Source: Coemansia sp. RSA 922
Lineage: Eukaryota > Kickxellomycota > Kickxellomycetes > Kickxellales > Kickxellaceae
Length of the DNA stretch: 64,000 nucleotides
Direction of reading: 5' to 3'
Assembly: GCA_027577415.1 (NCBI GenBank)
Contig: JANBQS010000005.1
Span: 1 to 64,000 of the forward strand
Under the pieces are notes generated by a model. It ran no database searches, was not told where the DNA came from, and saw only the letters and a list, made by a program, of their open reading frames with translations. A program made the translations under genes and the position numbers. This document shows positions 55,138 to 64,000 of the stretch, in pieces; position 1 is the first letter of the stretch, and the number at the start of each line of letters is the position of its first letter.

Positions 55138-55928
55138 GAGAGCGCAGAAAGCCCTAATCCGATAAAGGAATGGTTCTCATCAGAGAACTTGTAGTGATAT
55201 GCTTTAGTTAAATGTTGTAGCGCAGGAGGAGTACTTAAAGCCAAGGTAGCGCCAGCTGGAGATACTCCTCAGCGAGAAATAAACTCTTTGTTCACTTATT
55301 CTTGTCAAATCTAGATTTATTTTGATTATTATTCCCTAACAAAGAAAAAGTGCTTACGCATCCTCAGTGGGAGCCGATTCTCCTAATGTAACCAAGACGT
55401 CCTGACGTCGTCAAGGTATAGCAAAATATCTGGCGCCAAAAGCTTCAGCTAAGTAATCGCCAGCAGTCATGGAATTAACACTTGTTTTAAAACCTCTTCT
55501 TTTTTTTCTGCTGTGGCTTTTCAACGAAAACTAAAATTAGTTCTCACTTTTTTTTCTTCGTTCCGAACATGACCTAATTGGAACTGATTGGGGGTAAAGA
55601 TGATGTCAAGATGTCCCCTCAATAACCGCGTGGATGCACGTGCAAGAGGGTAACAATCCACGGCATTCCATGTGGCGAAAAAAAAGGTCCATTCCCCAAC
55701 ATTTGCTGATGTTTGTGCCTTTCCAACACCCAATCTTCCTATGGTTGCCCTCCCTAGTTGAGTGGCTTGCGTAATGTCGTTCAATCGCCACAGCCATTTA
55801 AATTACCATTGCCTCCCTTGCTCTCGTTAAGAAACAGCTCTTCTCTCCACTTTAATAATTTTCATATTGTGTATTTTTGCATTCTCTGAAATATTCTTCT
55901 TCTTACTACTCACTGGAAAACAGCAAAT
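55138..55928. other. Intergenic
   Basis: Between the Fanzor relic and the FunK1-type gene. A T-run is at 55500 and a T/C-rich leader lies before the ATG at 55929. Short frames at 55521-55797 have no recognisable content. Confidence 0.4.
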
Positions 55929-57698
55929 ATGAACTCGGCAGCAATCATCCAGCCCGTTCAGAAAGCCGGCAAACATACCGGCAAAAACTTTGGCTTGAAT
56001 ATCCCTACTGACAATCGCTACAACTACGTCGACGAATCTTTTGTCCTGAACAATTTGCGCCGCAACTGTGAAACTGTATGCGGGCTAGCTGCTCCTCGCA
56101 CGCTAAATCTCATTGAATTATCTGGCGAACTTGTAGAAAATATTGCCTCGGACCTGGAATTCCACCTGGCAATAATAGCTCGGTGCAGACGGCATAGCAA
56201 CGGGTTTCAGAGTTTAGGCGATGCTGGCGATGATACCCAAGATAAAGTCGACGAAACTAGCCTTAGGTATGCGTGGGCTACTGAAATCTTGGAGTGGACC
56301 GACTGCTTAAAACCGACTGTGGATGACGGTGGCCAGTATAGCGGTGGCAGCGAGCATAGCAGTGACTCGCAGCTAACAGTTTGGGAGGCGAACAGGATCA
56401 CCCCTTCCTTCGAGGCTTTCCTCTTATTTGTGGCGCACTACGTCAAAACTTACGTTGAGCATGATAGGTCCGTTGGCAAATCTATGTCAGAGGACTGTCG
56501 ACTGATATTGCCAGTCATTGACGAGGACATAGATGGCGAGTGGACCGAGTTCAATTCGGCGGACTACGTCAGCTCGACGGCCCTTTCTCGTATTGCCTGT
56601 GGTATGTTTCCAATAAGCTGCCGCGAGGAGACACAGGTGGTGTCGACATACCACAACATTATCGCTGAGGTAGAGATAGCGACAGACTCGGATGGACTTG
56701 ATGGAGCAGTGCAAAGATTGGCTGAGAGTACTAGAGTGTTGTTTTCTAACCAACTCAACCGCCGGTTTGCCTGGGGACTGACGGCGTCTAGCCGCACTAT
56801 TCACTCGTACGTCTTTGGCCCCGACGATATCTGGCAGTCAACTGAGATGGATATCACTAGTGCCGAAGGACGTCAGGCATTTATCTCGCTGCTTGTCAGC
56901 TGGTCGTTGTGCCCCATCGATAGGCTTGGATTTGACCCATCAATTAGATACATTGTTGACAAAAGGGTTGGTGATCCTTACCTCGAGATCGATGTTCACG
57001 CGAAGAATGAGAGTACGGGCCTAATGCACAAGCATACGTACTACAGCAACGAGTGCATTGGATCAGCAGACCTGCTTACTGGGAGTCGCGCCAGATATTT
57101 TGCCGCGACTAGCTGTCCCGGGATGATGAACACTCCGGATCTATTAGTCAAGAATATGTGGACGACCTTCAACAGCGACAGCGACGTGCCCGAAAGCTCC
57201 TTCCTCAATACTCTTCATGCTGAATTCGACGGTTTCAGCGAGTTTAGCGGCAGATTTTCCCAGCTCGTTACCACTGGACCTGTGCACTTTAATCAAGGAG
57301 GCAAGCTCATTCTAGACTCGACTGCTACAGCGTTTGCGGGACTACTGACTACCACCCAAGAGGCGACAAATAATAGCAATGCCGCCCAGATCTCGTCTAG
57401 CAGCCGTGCCCGCCACCATAGGCGCACTGTGACTAAGTGGGCGGGGAACATGATATCTGCGGCGGCCAACCCGAGCCAAGTCGTAGTTGCAATCGCCGAC
57501 GCCATGGTAGCAGTGCACAAGCAGGCGGCACTTGTAGTGCTGAGAAATTGTACTTCTACTGCCAACTGCGTGGCCGAGGTGGAACCCAACCCAGCGACAT
57601 CTGTGATTTCTGCCCCTGCAAAGCGCCAGAGGGACAACGAAGCCTACGACAGGCCGACTAAGAGAATGCGGTCAAAGGCCAATCACCCGGTGCCTTGA
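55929..57698 (+). CDS. FunK1-type fungal protein kinase, degenerate and truncated
   Basis: 589 aa. The N-terminal domain typical of FunK1 proteins is present: RRFAWGLTASSRTIHSYVF, then the GFDPSIRY region (about 278-340). The kinase N-lobe follows (SRARYFAATS...DLLVKNMWTTF, about 385-420, with a candidate Lys in LVKNMW), and the helix before the catalytic loop (VVVAIADAMVAVHKQA, about 518-533). Where HRDIS.NNI is expected the frame reads VLRNCTSTANCV, so the catalytic Asp is Asn and the His is lost. No DFG or C-lobe follows; instead there is a basic, NLS-like tail (KRQRDN, PTKRMRSK). It is most likely a pseudokinase or a decaying copy; the long intact frame argues against recent damage. Confidence 0.72.
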   Translation: MNSAAIIQPVQKAGKHTGKNFGLNIPTDNRYNYVDESFVLNNLRRNCETVCGLAAPRTLNLIELSGELVENIASDLEFHLAIIARCRRHSNGFQSLGDAGDDTQDKVDETSLRYAWATEILEWTDCLKPTVDDGGQYSGGSEHSSDSQLTVWEANRITPSFEAFLLFVAHYVKTYVEHDRSVGKSMSEDCRLILPVIDEDIDGEWTEFNSADYVSSTALSRIACGMFPISCREETQVVSTYHNIIAEVEIATDSDGLDGAVQRLAESTRVLFSNQLNRRFAWGLTASSRTIHSYVFGPDDIWQSTEMDITSAEGRQAFISLLVSWSLCPIDRLGFDPSIRYIVDKRVGDPYLEIDVHAKNESTGLMHKHTYYSNECIGSADLLTGSRARYFAATSCPGMMNTPDLLVKNMWTTFNSDSDVPESSFLNTLHAEFDGFSEFSGRFSQLVTTGPVHFNQGGKLILDSTATAFAGLLTTTQEATNNSNAAQISSSSRARHHRRTVTKWAGNMISAAANPSQVVVAIADAMVAVHKQAALVVLRNCTSTANCVAEVEPNPATSVISAPAKRQRDNEAYDRPTKRMRSKANHPVP

Positions 57699-57735
57699 AA
57701 AGTCTTTCTTTATGTGTTTCTTATTTTTTACTTTA

Positions 57736-58311
57736 TCATTTCAATTTCAACAAGTTATTGACAATTCGCATGGCTTTTGTGGTTGGATGGAGACACTCAT
57801 CCAAGTGGGCCCGCGCTAAAACCCAGCCCTGTCTGATGCCCGCAAGCTTGAGCTCCACATTGACGGTCAGCGGATATTTGTCTGTCGCAAGTCCCTTGTC
57901 ATTCAGCGTGGCTAGCGACTTGATTTTGGGCCTGCTCTTGGTATAATCGTTACGTGACAACGGTGGCTTATTGAATCCCGCAAGCAGAGATGTGGATATG
58001 CGTGGTATATGGTTTGGCATGTTGCCCCAAGGATACGCGTGGTTCTCAAGAACGATAGCCCAAGAGGCGCCAGACGCATATTGTAGCTCTGGAGTACGTT
58101 CCTTTCTGCGCGTAGTCGAGGTATTTTCATCGGAAGAGTTGGATGGACAAGTGCTTTTCCACCGTGCTATCGGTATTTTTGAGACAACTAGGCGTGGGTC
58201 AAACGTGTTGGGGTGTGGTCCAAACTGGCCCGCCTCTTTTATAAATATGTACGCGTAGAGACGCTGATCCAAATCAGAGCCGGAGTAAAAGCATCCACAG
58301 AGTGACAGCAT
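57736..58311 (-). CDS. Hypothetical protein, 191 aa
   Basis: An uninterrupted frame with a normal ATG, converging on the kinase-like gene with 37 bp between stop codons. No domain is recognised. It has a proline-poor polar composition with FGPHPNTFDPRLVVSKIPIAR and TVNVELKLAGIRQGWVLARAH as its more conserved-looking parts. No signal peptide is clear (MLSLCGCFYSG is weak). It could be the fragment of a larger gene. Confidence 0.42.
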   Translation of the reverse strand: MLSLCGCFYSGSDLDQRLYAYIFIKEAGQFGPHPNTFDPRLVVSKIPIARWKSTCPSNSSDENTSTTRRKERTPELQYASGASWAIVLENHAYPWGNMPNHIPRISTSLLAGFNKPPLSRNDYTKSRPKIKSLATLNDKGLATDKYPLTVNVELKLAGIRQGWVLARAHLDECLHPTTKAMRIVNNLLKLK

Positions 58312-58657
58312 TAATTTGCTCTCTGTGAATAATTCTTGGCGGCACTTGTGGTAGGAGAGGGCTGGACTTCTGTGGTAGTTACGTAGATGTGCAGCCCGCT
58401 TACTGCTGCAAGAACCGCCTAGAATTCTTTATCAAAAGCGAGTGTAAGATTGAGCGAGAGATGGCGGAGTGGTGAATAGAGCAAAATTTTTATTTTAGCT
58501 TATGAGAAAATGAGAACGACTAGAGTCATGTCCAACTTACGGTGGAGTGCTGTTTATATACATTTTTGGCAATCTTTTCCAGAGCCACACATAGGAGGCA
58601 CCAGCTAGGCGAAACATTTCTGTGTTGGGGGAGGGGTGCAAGAGTTCCTTGGCGACA

Positions 58658-58751
58658 GGAGATAGCAACAGGAGTCTCGGATATAGTTACCAGCTGCTCG
58701 GAATTGTCTGTCGATAGTGCTCCACGAGGTCCGTTAGGCCGGTTGCATGCA
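58658..58751 (+). repeat. Dispersed direct repeat, copy 1
   Basis: 94 bp closely matching 63177-63274 (GGAGATAGCAAC...CTCGGATATAGTT...GCTCGGAATTGTC...GTGCTCCACG...GCATGCA) in the same orientation. The second copy lies 320 bp upstream of the DUF4246 gene, so this copy could mark a lost duplicate of that gene's 5' flank. No frame is shared. Confidence 0.7.
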
Positions 58752-59750
58752 ACAACACGATGTTTCAGACCACGCATAGAGGGTAGGGACAAGATATTTT
58801 AGCGTTATGGCAATGAGTTGTCGGCCCTTTTAAAAGACAGCCATAAAGGTGCAAAGTAAAGGAATGGGGGAGGCCCAAACCGTCCTATCCGACCTCCTGG
58901 ACTAAGTAAACTGGCAAGATAAAATCTCATTTTCCATCTTTACTCCCCCAACTGATCTACACCCGTTTTGAATCACAAGTACAGGGCTATTTCATGGCTT
59001 CTCTGCAAAATTGTCATTGCAAGGTTTAGAGTCACAGTGCATGTTACGCGCATAGTGCCACAGCGCGCCTGTACTCTACTCCGTTCTCTGCACTGTTGCT
59101 GCAGTTGTTGGCAGCACTGGGGATAAAGAGTAATGTCTTGGCGTCTACTACTTGCATGTCTTTCAGCTTAGAGAAGGTACTAGGTTGCTGTTGTTAACAA
59201 GCTGTAAGAATGTGCAAACCATTTTCTCGACTTTTACTCACTGCAAAATGTAGTTCTAGCTGCATAATCAAGCAATGGAGTTGTCTGGTGTTTGGGTAAA
59301 CATGGCGATGGCTAGAATCGTTGTGCTGAGTAAGCGGAGGCCAGCGTATACTACTTAAGTAGAAAAACCATCAATCATTCACCTACATGTCCTTTGAGGA
59401 AAGGAATGTAAGACTTGGACATTGCCGCACCCTTTGTTTCTTGTTGCATTTTGCTTAAAAAAAAAATGGGGATGAGTGCGCAGAACACCACTAAAAATAA
59501 AAACCCACTCTATTGCGTTTTCTTTGCTTCAAAGGAAACTGGAGACTTGGATATGACCACTTTTGCTTTATTTTTAACCGATGACGTAATAATGGAAAGC
59601 AATGTGCAAAGCCCGCTGCCAAACAGCAAAGGATGACATCATCAAAGTCTGCGCAATATTTCACTACGTCATTGGAAAGTATCTTTGAGAGGAGGAGAGG
59701 GGGATATTTTTTAGTTCACCCTTGTAAGTGGGAATGTCCCAGTCTTCTGC
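58752..59750. other. Gene-free region with repeat
   Basis: No supported gene. It contains direct repeat 59086-59173 (listed separately). A 73-codon frame at 59415-59636 has no recognisable content. Confidence 0.35.
59086..59173 (+). repeat. Direct repeat flanking the orphan gene, left copy
   Basis: CTCTGC...TTGCTGCA...TTGTTGGCAGCACTGGGG, GATAAAGAGTAA, then GTCTTGGC and TTTCAG occur here and at 60534-60622 in the same orientation. The pair brackets the orphan gene at 59856-60194 at distances of about 680 and 340 bp. Confidence 0.7.
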
Positions 59751-59774
59751 TATAAAAAGCAAGCTTCCCTGGCA
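59751..59774 (+). promoter_or_regulatory. TATA-TGGCA promoter of the orphan gene at 59.9 kb
   Basis: TATAAAAAGC at 59751 followed by TGGCAC at 59770, about 105 nt before the ATG. It has the same order of elements as members 2, 3, 4 and 5 of the orphan family. Confidence 0.5.
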
Positions 59775-59855
59775 CTTTCAAACCATCCACCAACTACTCA
59801 TCACTCCAAACATTCTCAACTAGGTATTTCTCTAAACACTTTAGCTATTATCACC

Positions 59856-60194
59856 ATGACTTATTGCTTTGCCGTTACCTGTGGAAACAAGAACAACGTC
59901 ACAATTACTGGCCATGTTCAAGTAATTGGGAGTCTAGAGGTTGCTGTCAAAGCCCTAATGCCAAATAACGAAAAATTAAAATTTAGCTATCCAGTGATTA
60001 CTGAGAGTGGCTTTCACGGAGTTGAGGGATATGTTGTAACTGGTAACAGTGTTTATGTAGTCATTGGGAGTGCTGAGGATTTAACGAATATATTCCTTAA
60101 TTACGATAAAAATATAGTTGCTCTCATGGCAGCTCTTAAAGATGAAGAACAGCATTATTGGAATATGTTACAACTTGGAGGGATTGTCATCTAA
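59856..60194 (+). CDS. Orphan small protein, 112 aa, promoter like the family's
   Basis: Unrecognised. MTYCFAVTCGN at the start, a middle KLKFSYPVITESGFHGVEG, then SVYVVIGSAEDLTNIF and a helical tail. The strand plus SVYVVIG near the C-terminus recalls SVLVLWNG of the orphan family, but the W-N-G is absent and I cannot align the rest, so membership is uncertain. The promoter (TATA then TGGCA) is of the family type. No signal peptide or membrane span is seen. It is AT-rich. Confidence 0.6.
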   Translation: MTYCFAVTCGNKNNVTITGHVQVIGSLEVAVKALMPNNEKLKFSYPVITESGFHGVEGYVVTGNSVYVVIGSAEDLTNIFLNYDKNIVALMAALKDEEQHYWNMLQLGGIVI

Positions 60195-61463
60195 TCATGT
60201 GCTGCCTGTCTAGTCCGCACTTTACAATGTTGACTGCTTTTGCATAAATTTACAAATGCCTATGACCATGGTACTTAGTAGACTCATTAGGGCACAACTG
60301 ACTTTTACAACCCGTCTTTAAATAAATACTTTTCATAGTTATACTGTTAACATTTAGCGTAACCCATTGTATTTCAATTCAGAAGCGACATAAGAAAATT
60401 TTGGATGCATGTAGTGCAGCGGCTATCTATACCAGCCAAAATGGTACTGAGGGCATTCTGAATTTTGCTGTTGCGGGGCTTGGGCCACAGCACAGAGACG
60501 GGCGTATATATCTTGCCTGAACGTCACTCTTGCCTCTGCGACTATTGCTGCAATTGTTGGCAGCACTGGGGATAAAGAGTAACGTCTTGGCATCTACCAC
60601 CTGTGTACCTTTCAGTTTGGAGTATAAACAAAGCTGTTATTGGATAGTAACAAAGTATCTGTTGACTACATATAAAAAAGACTGGAGTTTAGCTCACTAA
60701 AGCCCTCTTCATTCGGGGAACCATCGTTGATATTTGTAAATGCTCTGTGGTCGTGGCAACCAGTAGTAAAAGTAAGGTCATAATAGAAATAATAAATTGT
60801 TAAAATAATAAATAAAAGAAAGTGTAGAGAAACTGCTGGTGTTATTTACCTGAAAAAATCTTGCCAGGTTAGGCCGTATAGCTGACACCAGTAATTTTGT
60901 TTGCCACAATAACCTTTACTTTTTGGCATAGTAGTTTAGCCTGCCAAAAACGAGCTAGACATTCGACTATTTGCTGCTGTGGATGGGACAAAACATTAGA
61001 ATTCTATTCTCAAAGGAATTGCAGATTGGCAAAGCTCCTCCATGGCCTTTGTTTGGACGCACTTTTTGCTTCTTTCCCGCGTTTTCAAAGAGCTCTTTTG
61101 AGTGGCCCCAAAAAATGACGTAGCCGCCATAGTGCCTCTTTGGAAGTGCAATTTATTTTACAGTCTCCTAGCAGCGTGTGTTTGCTTCTCTTTGTTCAAA
61201 GCTATAAGTATACGTCATTGAAAGCTGAAATAGTCTCAAAGTCTTAAAGCCGCGTGGTTGCAATTTTTTTGAGGAAGAATTTGGTGTCCATGGTGGACAA
61301 GGATTTTCCTTTGGCAAGTATTGTAAGAGCAGCCAGAGGGACGTACAAAAAGACAGCCCTTTTCTGTCCACCTCAACACTTTTTTTGCTCCATATTCTCA
61401 CACCATTCTCTAGTTTTTTAGAACCTTACTCGGATACTATTTACTAACAGTTTTAACTGGAAA
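60195..61463. other. Gene-free region with repeat
   Basis: It contains the right copy of the direct repeat (60534-60622) and AT-rich sequence. No supported gene; frames at 60897-61118 (plus) and 61168-61401 (minus) show no recognisable content. The last 80 bp form the leader of the next gene. Confidence 0.35.
60534..60622 (+). repeat. Direct repeat, right copy
   Basis: Second copy of the 59086-59173 element, with scattered substitutions. It is too short and too far from any frame to call a coding remnant. Confidence 0.7.
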
Positions 61464-61985
61464 ATGCCCATTCACGAGTATAAAATTGAAACTTTGAACT
61501 ATGATGATTTTAAGATATACGCTCTCGAAAAGGGGTATAAATTTGCCATCGCTGTCTTTGGAAAGGATGAGTCTGAAACAGTTGTTGTAAATGGTGAAAC
61601 AATAACTAGGCATCCTTTCAACGATTTACTTGATGCTGCTAAAGAACTTTACGGTGACGCTGCTATTGAAAATAATGGTGAAGCTGTTGCTAAACTTTGT
61701 GATGGAGCTGATGCTGAATCTTATGATAAAACAAATATCATTTTAATTATGAAAGTCCCAAGCAAGCCAGGCAGTGCCGAAAATAATATTAGTACATACC
61801 TGGCAAGGTGTGACATTTATCGATGCAAATTTGGAGGAATATCAGATGTTGAAGAACAGAAGATGTGGTCTATCCACAAGAGACTTATTAACTCTTTGCA
61901 TGTCAAGGGCTATACTGATCCATATAACCGGTTTCCCGTGAATCTTGACAACATGTATATTGGTCTGGGTGGAGAAAAGTACTAA
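61464..61985 (+). CDS. Orphan small protein, 173 aa
   Basis: Unrecognised and AT-rich. It starts MPIHEYKIETLNYDDF. It has a KFAIAVFGKDE strand near residue 31, an acidic Ala-rich middle, and TNIILIMKVPSKPG near residue 92, followed by a more globular C-terminal part with two cysteines (ARCDIYRC). The Met-Pro start and two hydrophobic strand blocks loosely recall the orphan family, but the W-N-G motif is missing and I do not claim homology. The start is the first in-frame ATG; no clear TATA box is seen. No signal peptide or membrane span. Confidence 0.6.
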   Translation: MPIHEYKIETLNYDDFKIYALEKGYKFAIAVFGKDESETVVVNGETITRHPFNDLLDAAKELYGDAAIENNGEAVAKLCDGADAESYDKTNIILIMKVPSKPGSAENNISTYLARCDIYRCKFGGISDVEEQKMWSIHKRLINSLHVKGYTDPYNRFPVNLDNMYIGLGGEKY

Positions 61986-62103
61986 TCAAGAGTTGAATAT
62001 CGGGAATGCAGCATTAGGCCATGCCACTTGCTGTAATCAGTTGCGTGTTAAAGTAGTATGTTTATTGATGTTTACAGAGATGAACTTTCTGTCTTCTCTT
62101 TAG

Positions 62104-62406
62104 TGTCGGTTGACCATTTTCACCCCTGAGAAATATATATTAGTAGCCCCTATTCCGCAGTGCACACTGTCAAGCGCACCCTCTATTGGTCGTTTTTATG
62201 AACTAGGGTTTCGTATTTTCAGAACCTTCAGAAATAAATTATTTAACCCCAGAAAATACACTACACAAGGTAAAAATTTGACAGAGAAAGAAATGCTGAC
62301 ATTAGACATGTTTTATCCAACACTAGTTGGCAATAAAAGTATGCCCAATGAGGCGGTATACAATTTCTTGAAGAACAAGCTATCGAGAGAGTTGATGCGC
62401 TTTTGA
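62104..62406 (+). CDS. Possible exon or gene fragment
   Basis: A frame without a plausible ATG start, directly preceded by TTCTCTTTAG, which looks like a 3' splice site. No matching donor is obvious in the upstream gene, which has its own stop at 61985. There is no recognisable domain. Its stop codon coincides with the edge of the UTP20 fragment on the other strand, so it may be truncated by that insertion. Confidence 0.2.
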   Translation, partial: CRLTIFTPEKYILVAPIPQCTLSSAPSIGRFYELGFRIFRTFRNKLFNPRKYTTQGKNLTEKEMLTLDMFYPTLVGNKSMPNEAVYNFLKNKLSRELMRF

Positions 62407-63130
62407 GTCAGTATCTTTACTACGCTGTCTCCTTTCTCTGGCATACCCAGCGCGTCCGATTGCAGGGCTTGTGCCAACTCAAAAGACTTGTGACAATGCG
62501 GGAGCAATGGCTTATAATTGCCCACGCTAGCACCCTTGCTCAAAATGGTCGACATGACCTGGATACCCTGCAGGACAGCAAGCGGCTGAATGCACACAGC
62601 CTCAGAGATGGCCCCAAGCCTGCTTGTCAAACTGGTCAAACAGCACCGACCACAGCTGCTCCGAGGCTCCACGATTGGCATGGTGCAAACTCAGCTTGAG
62701 CATTTTTGCCGCCAGTACATAAACGTCATTACTTTTCAATCGAGTCTCAGAAACTCCTCCTTGTATAGCTCGTGCAACAATGCAACAAGCATGCCTGAAG
62801 CTCGTGAATGGAGTTGCGATTTGACGCTACGCATACACTCAAAGAACAGCAGTGCAATGGCGTCCCTGAAACCCGCCAACTGATCTGTAAGACACTCGAC
62901 GAGAGTGTGAATAGCAAGCTTGAAATTTTTTGCAATGCGTCGCCTCAGAGTATTCGGAACAAAAATGACAGAGATTCAGCGGCAAACCTGCCATACACTG
63001 GATTGCTGTTGTTCAAAGCCCAGTAGAGGCGAGATAAGGCTGGATGTCAGCCGCAAGTTGTTAACGAGACTCTATGGATATTTGACCGTCATTTTTCCAG
63101 AGTTGTATGTGAAAAGAGCCGACAAGGAAT
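62405..63130 (-). pseudogene. UTP20: UTP20 (DRIM) gene fragment, frameshifted
   Basis: Read in pieces on the minus strand: KMTVKYP then SLVNNLRLTSSLISPLLGF, VYGRFAAESLSFLF, NFKLAIHTLVECLTDQL, FRDAIALLFFECMRSVKSQL, SGMLVALLHELYKEEF, and later QLWSVLFDQFDKQAW and KSFELAQAL. The LRPTYDL/SPLLG...RRFAAESFSFL succession is the signature of Utp20, a HEAT-repeat protein of the small-subunit processome that acts in 18S rRNA maturation. Stop codons and at least three frame changes separate the blocks, so it is a pseudogene fragment. A full UTP20 is over 2000 aa; only about 240 codons remain. Confidence 0.7.
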
Positions 63131-63597
63131 AGCGTGGCTCTGTCATCCAGGTGAGCGCGAGAAAACCTCGACAATTGGAGATAGCAACCGGCATCTCGGA
63201 TATAGTTGCCGGCTACTCGGAATTGTCAGTCGGCAGTGCTCCACGTGGTCCCCTGGGCCGGTTAGGTGCATGCATCACCGTGCCGTTCCGGAACACGCCT
63301 AACACATGTACGGAGTATTGACTGAATCCGAAGCTAACCATAAAGCCAGGTCTGGAAAATCAATTACCACGACTAGTCTCATGCGCAGAATCTAGTAGTT
63401 TAGACGGTGGTGCTTTTTTCCTCTTCTCGCAGATAGACGATCGCCCAATGTCGATCCAGACAAAAGTGCTGGAAATCCGCAGCAATCGCAAGTGGCAAGC
63501 AACTACTGAAAAGAGGATGTGGGCCTTCTCTTCTCTGCTTCTCTTCTCTTTTGTTTATTTCACCTGTTTTCTTTATTCACTAGTTACTGACTTAAAC
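63131..63597. other. Upstream region of the DUF4246 gene
   Basis: It holds repeat copy 2 (63177-63274, matching 58658-58751) and a pyrimidine-rich stretch (63510-63590) before the ATG. No other feature. Confidence 0.45.
63177..63274 (+). repeat. Dispersed direct repeat, copy 2
   Basis: 98 bp matching 58658-58751 in direct orientation. It lies about 320 bp before the DUF4246 start codon. Confidence 0.7.
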
Positions 63598-64000
63598 ATG
63601 AGAAAGCGCCGCTCTTATGCTGCCATCTCGCCATCGGCAACTTTGGATGAGCGCATTAGAGTTCTCTTTCGTTGCTGCGCAATATATTACTGCCGTGTTG
63701 GGCCAATAGATGCACTTGTGGAAAGGCAGATGCGCCAGATGAGTAGCGACATTCGTTCAAAGTCGGACTGGATTGATTCCCTCAATGACGCCAATGCTCG
63801 TGCTGGCTGGGTCACCGAAGCCCAGGCGAAGGGACTGACTGACGTTGAGCTTGCTTATGTACTAGACGAGCTAGCATACTACGCATCTCTACACCCGCCG
63901 GGCAGCAACGCCAGACTTAGTGCAGCAGACGATGTGTGGTTCTGTGATGCACTTGTTGACGCCCAGACCACGAATAAGCTCAAGGACTATGCAGCTATTC
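63598..64000 (+). CDS. DUF4246-family protein, 5' part
   Basis: 134 codons are visible before the window ends. The sequence fits the start of DUF4246 proteins, which are common and often expanded in fungi: MRQMSSDIRSK...WIDSLND, GLTDVELAYVLDELAYYASL, and DDVWFCDALV, matching the family pattern IRxKPxW...YVLDELxYYA...DGVWxSD. The function of DUF4246 is not established. The start is the first ATG after a pyrimidine-rich leader. No intron is needed so far. Confidence 0.75.
   Translation, partial: MRKRRSYAAISPSATLDERIRVLFRCCAIYYCRVGPIDALVERQMRQMSSDIRSKSDWIDSLNDANARAGWVTEAQAKGLTDVELAYVLDELAYYASLHPPGSNARLSAADDVWFCDALVDAQTTNKLKDYAAI

Noticed and set aside
62313..62681. 122-aa minus-strand frame taken as an intact small gene
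   Set aside because: It is one piece of the frameshifted UTP20 fragment; neighbouring pieces continue the same protein in other frames.
1..64000. CRISPR array, bacterial operon or rRNA genes
   Set aside because: No regularly spaced repeats, no rRNA-like sequence, and introns plus eukaryotic gene families show a fungal nuclear genome.

Overview
The window looks like a chromosome segment from an early-diverging fungus, most likely Kickxellomycotina (Coemansia/Linderina-like). This is inferred from gene content; no marker was searched. Long GC-rich genes carry none or one short intron (79-93 nt). They include one gene fusing both fungal fatty acid synthase subunits, F-box/LRR-type proteins, a receptor-like 7TM-RGS fusion, a FunK1-type kinase remnant, a DUF4246 gene and small GPI-type secreted proteins. 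Between these conserved genes lie visibly AT-rich accessory stretches with orphan genes, repeats and decayed mobile elements.

Layout. 1-1.4 kb: a decayed Fanzor (eukaryotic TnpB-like nuclease) gene. 1.7-3.4 kb: an LRR-like protein. 3.5-8.4 kb: five minus-strand members of an unrecognised small-protein family (118-142 aa) with TATA-type promoters; a sixth member is at 37.5 kb. 9-22.2 kb: a 4359-aa TOM1/HUWE1-type HECT ubiquitin ligase. 22.4-26 kb: MIX23, a four-CBS protein, an RPA-C/DDIAS-like zinc-ribbon protein and a 52-aa membrane ORF. 26.5-30.1 kb: a large imperfect inverted duplication of a two-gene unit, with a mariner relic in one arm. 30.7-37.2 kb: a thioredoxin-like protein without catalytic cysteines, a one-TM protein with LPxY motifs, an F-box protein and the 7TM-RGS protein. 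39.8-53.1 kb: fused fatty acid synthase converging on an acyl-CoA synthetase. 54-55.1 kb: a second decayed Fanzor. 55.9-64 kb: FunK1-type pseudokinase, orphan small genes, dispersed repeats, a UTP20 gene fragment and the 5' part of a DUF4246 gene.

How the genes fit together. The clearest functional pairing is FAS and the acyl-CoA synthetase, which make and activate long-chain fatty acids. The FAS ends at its ketosynthase domain, so the phosphopantetheinyl transferase that primes its ACP must come from elsewhere. The TOM1-type ligase, the F-box protein and the LPxY membrane protein all point to ubiquitin pathways, but nothing shows that they act together.

The most unusual items are the orphan family with a shared promoter layout; the two Fanzor relics, which share a stem-loop just after the stop codon (a candidate guide-RNA end); the FAS without its transferase domain; and the nested inverted duplication.
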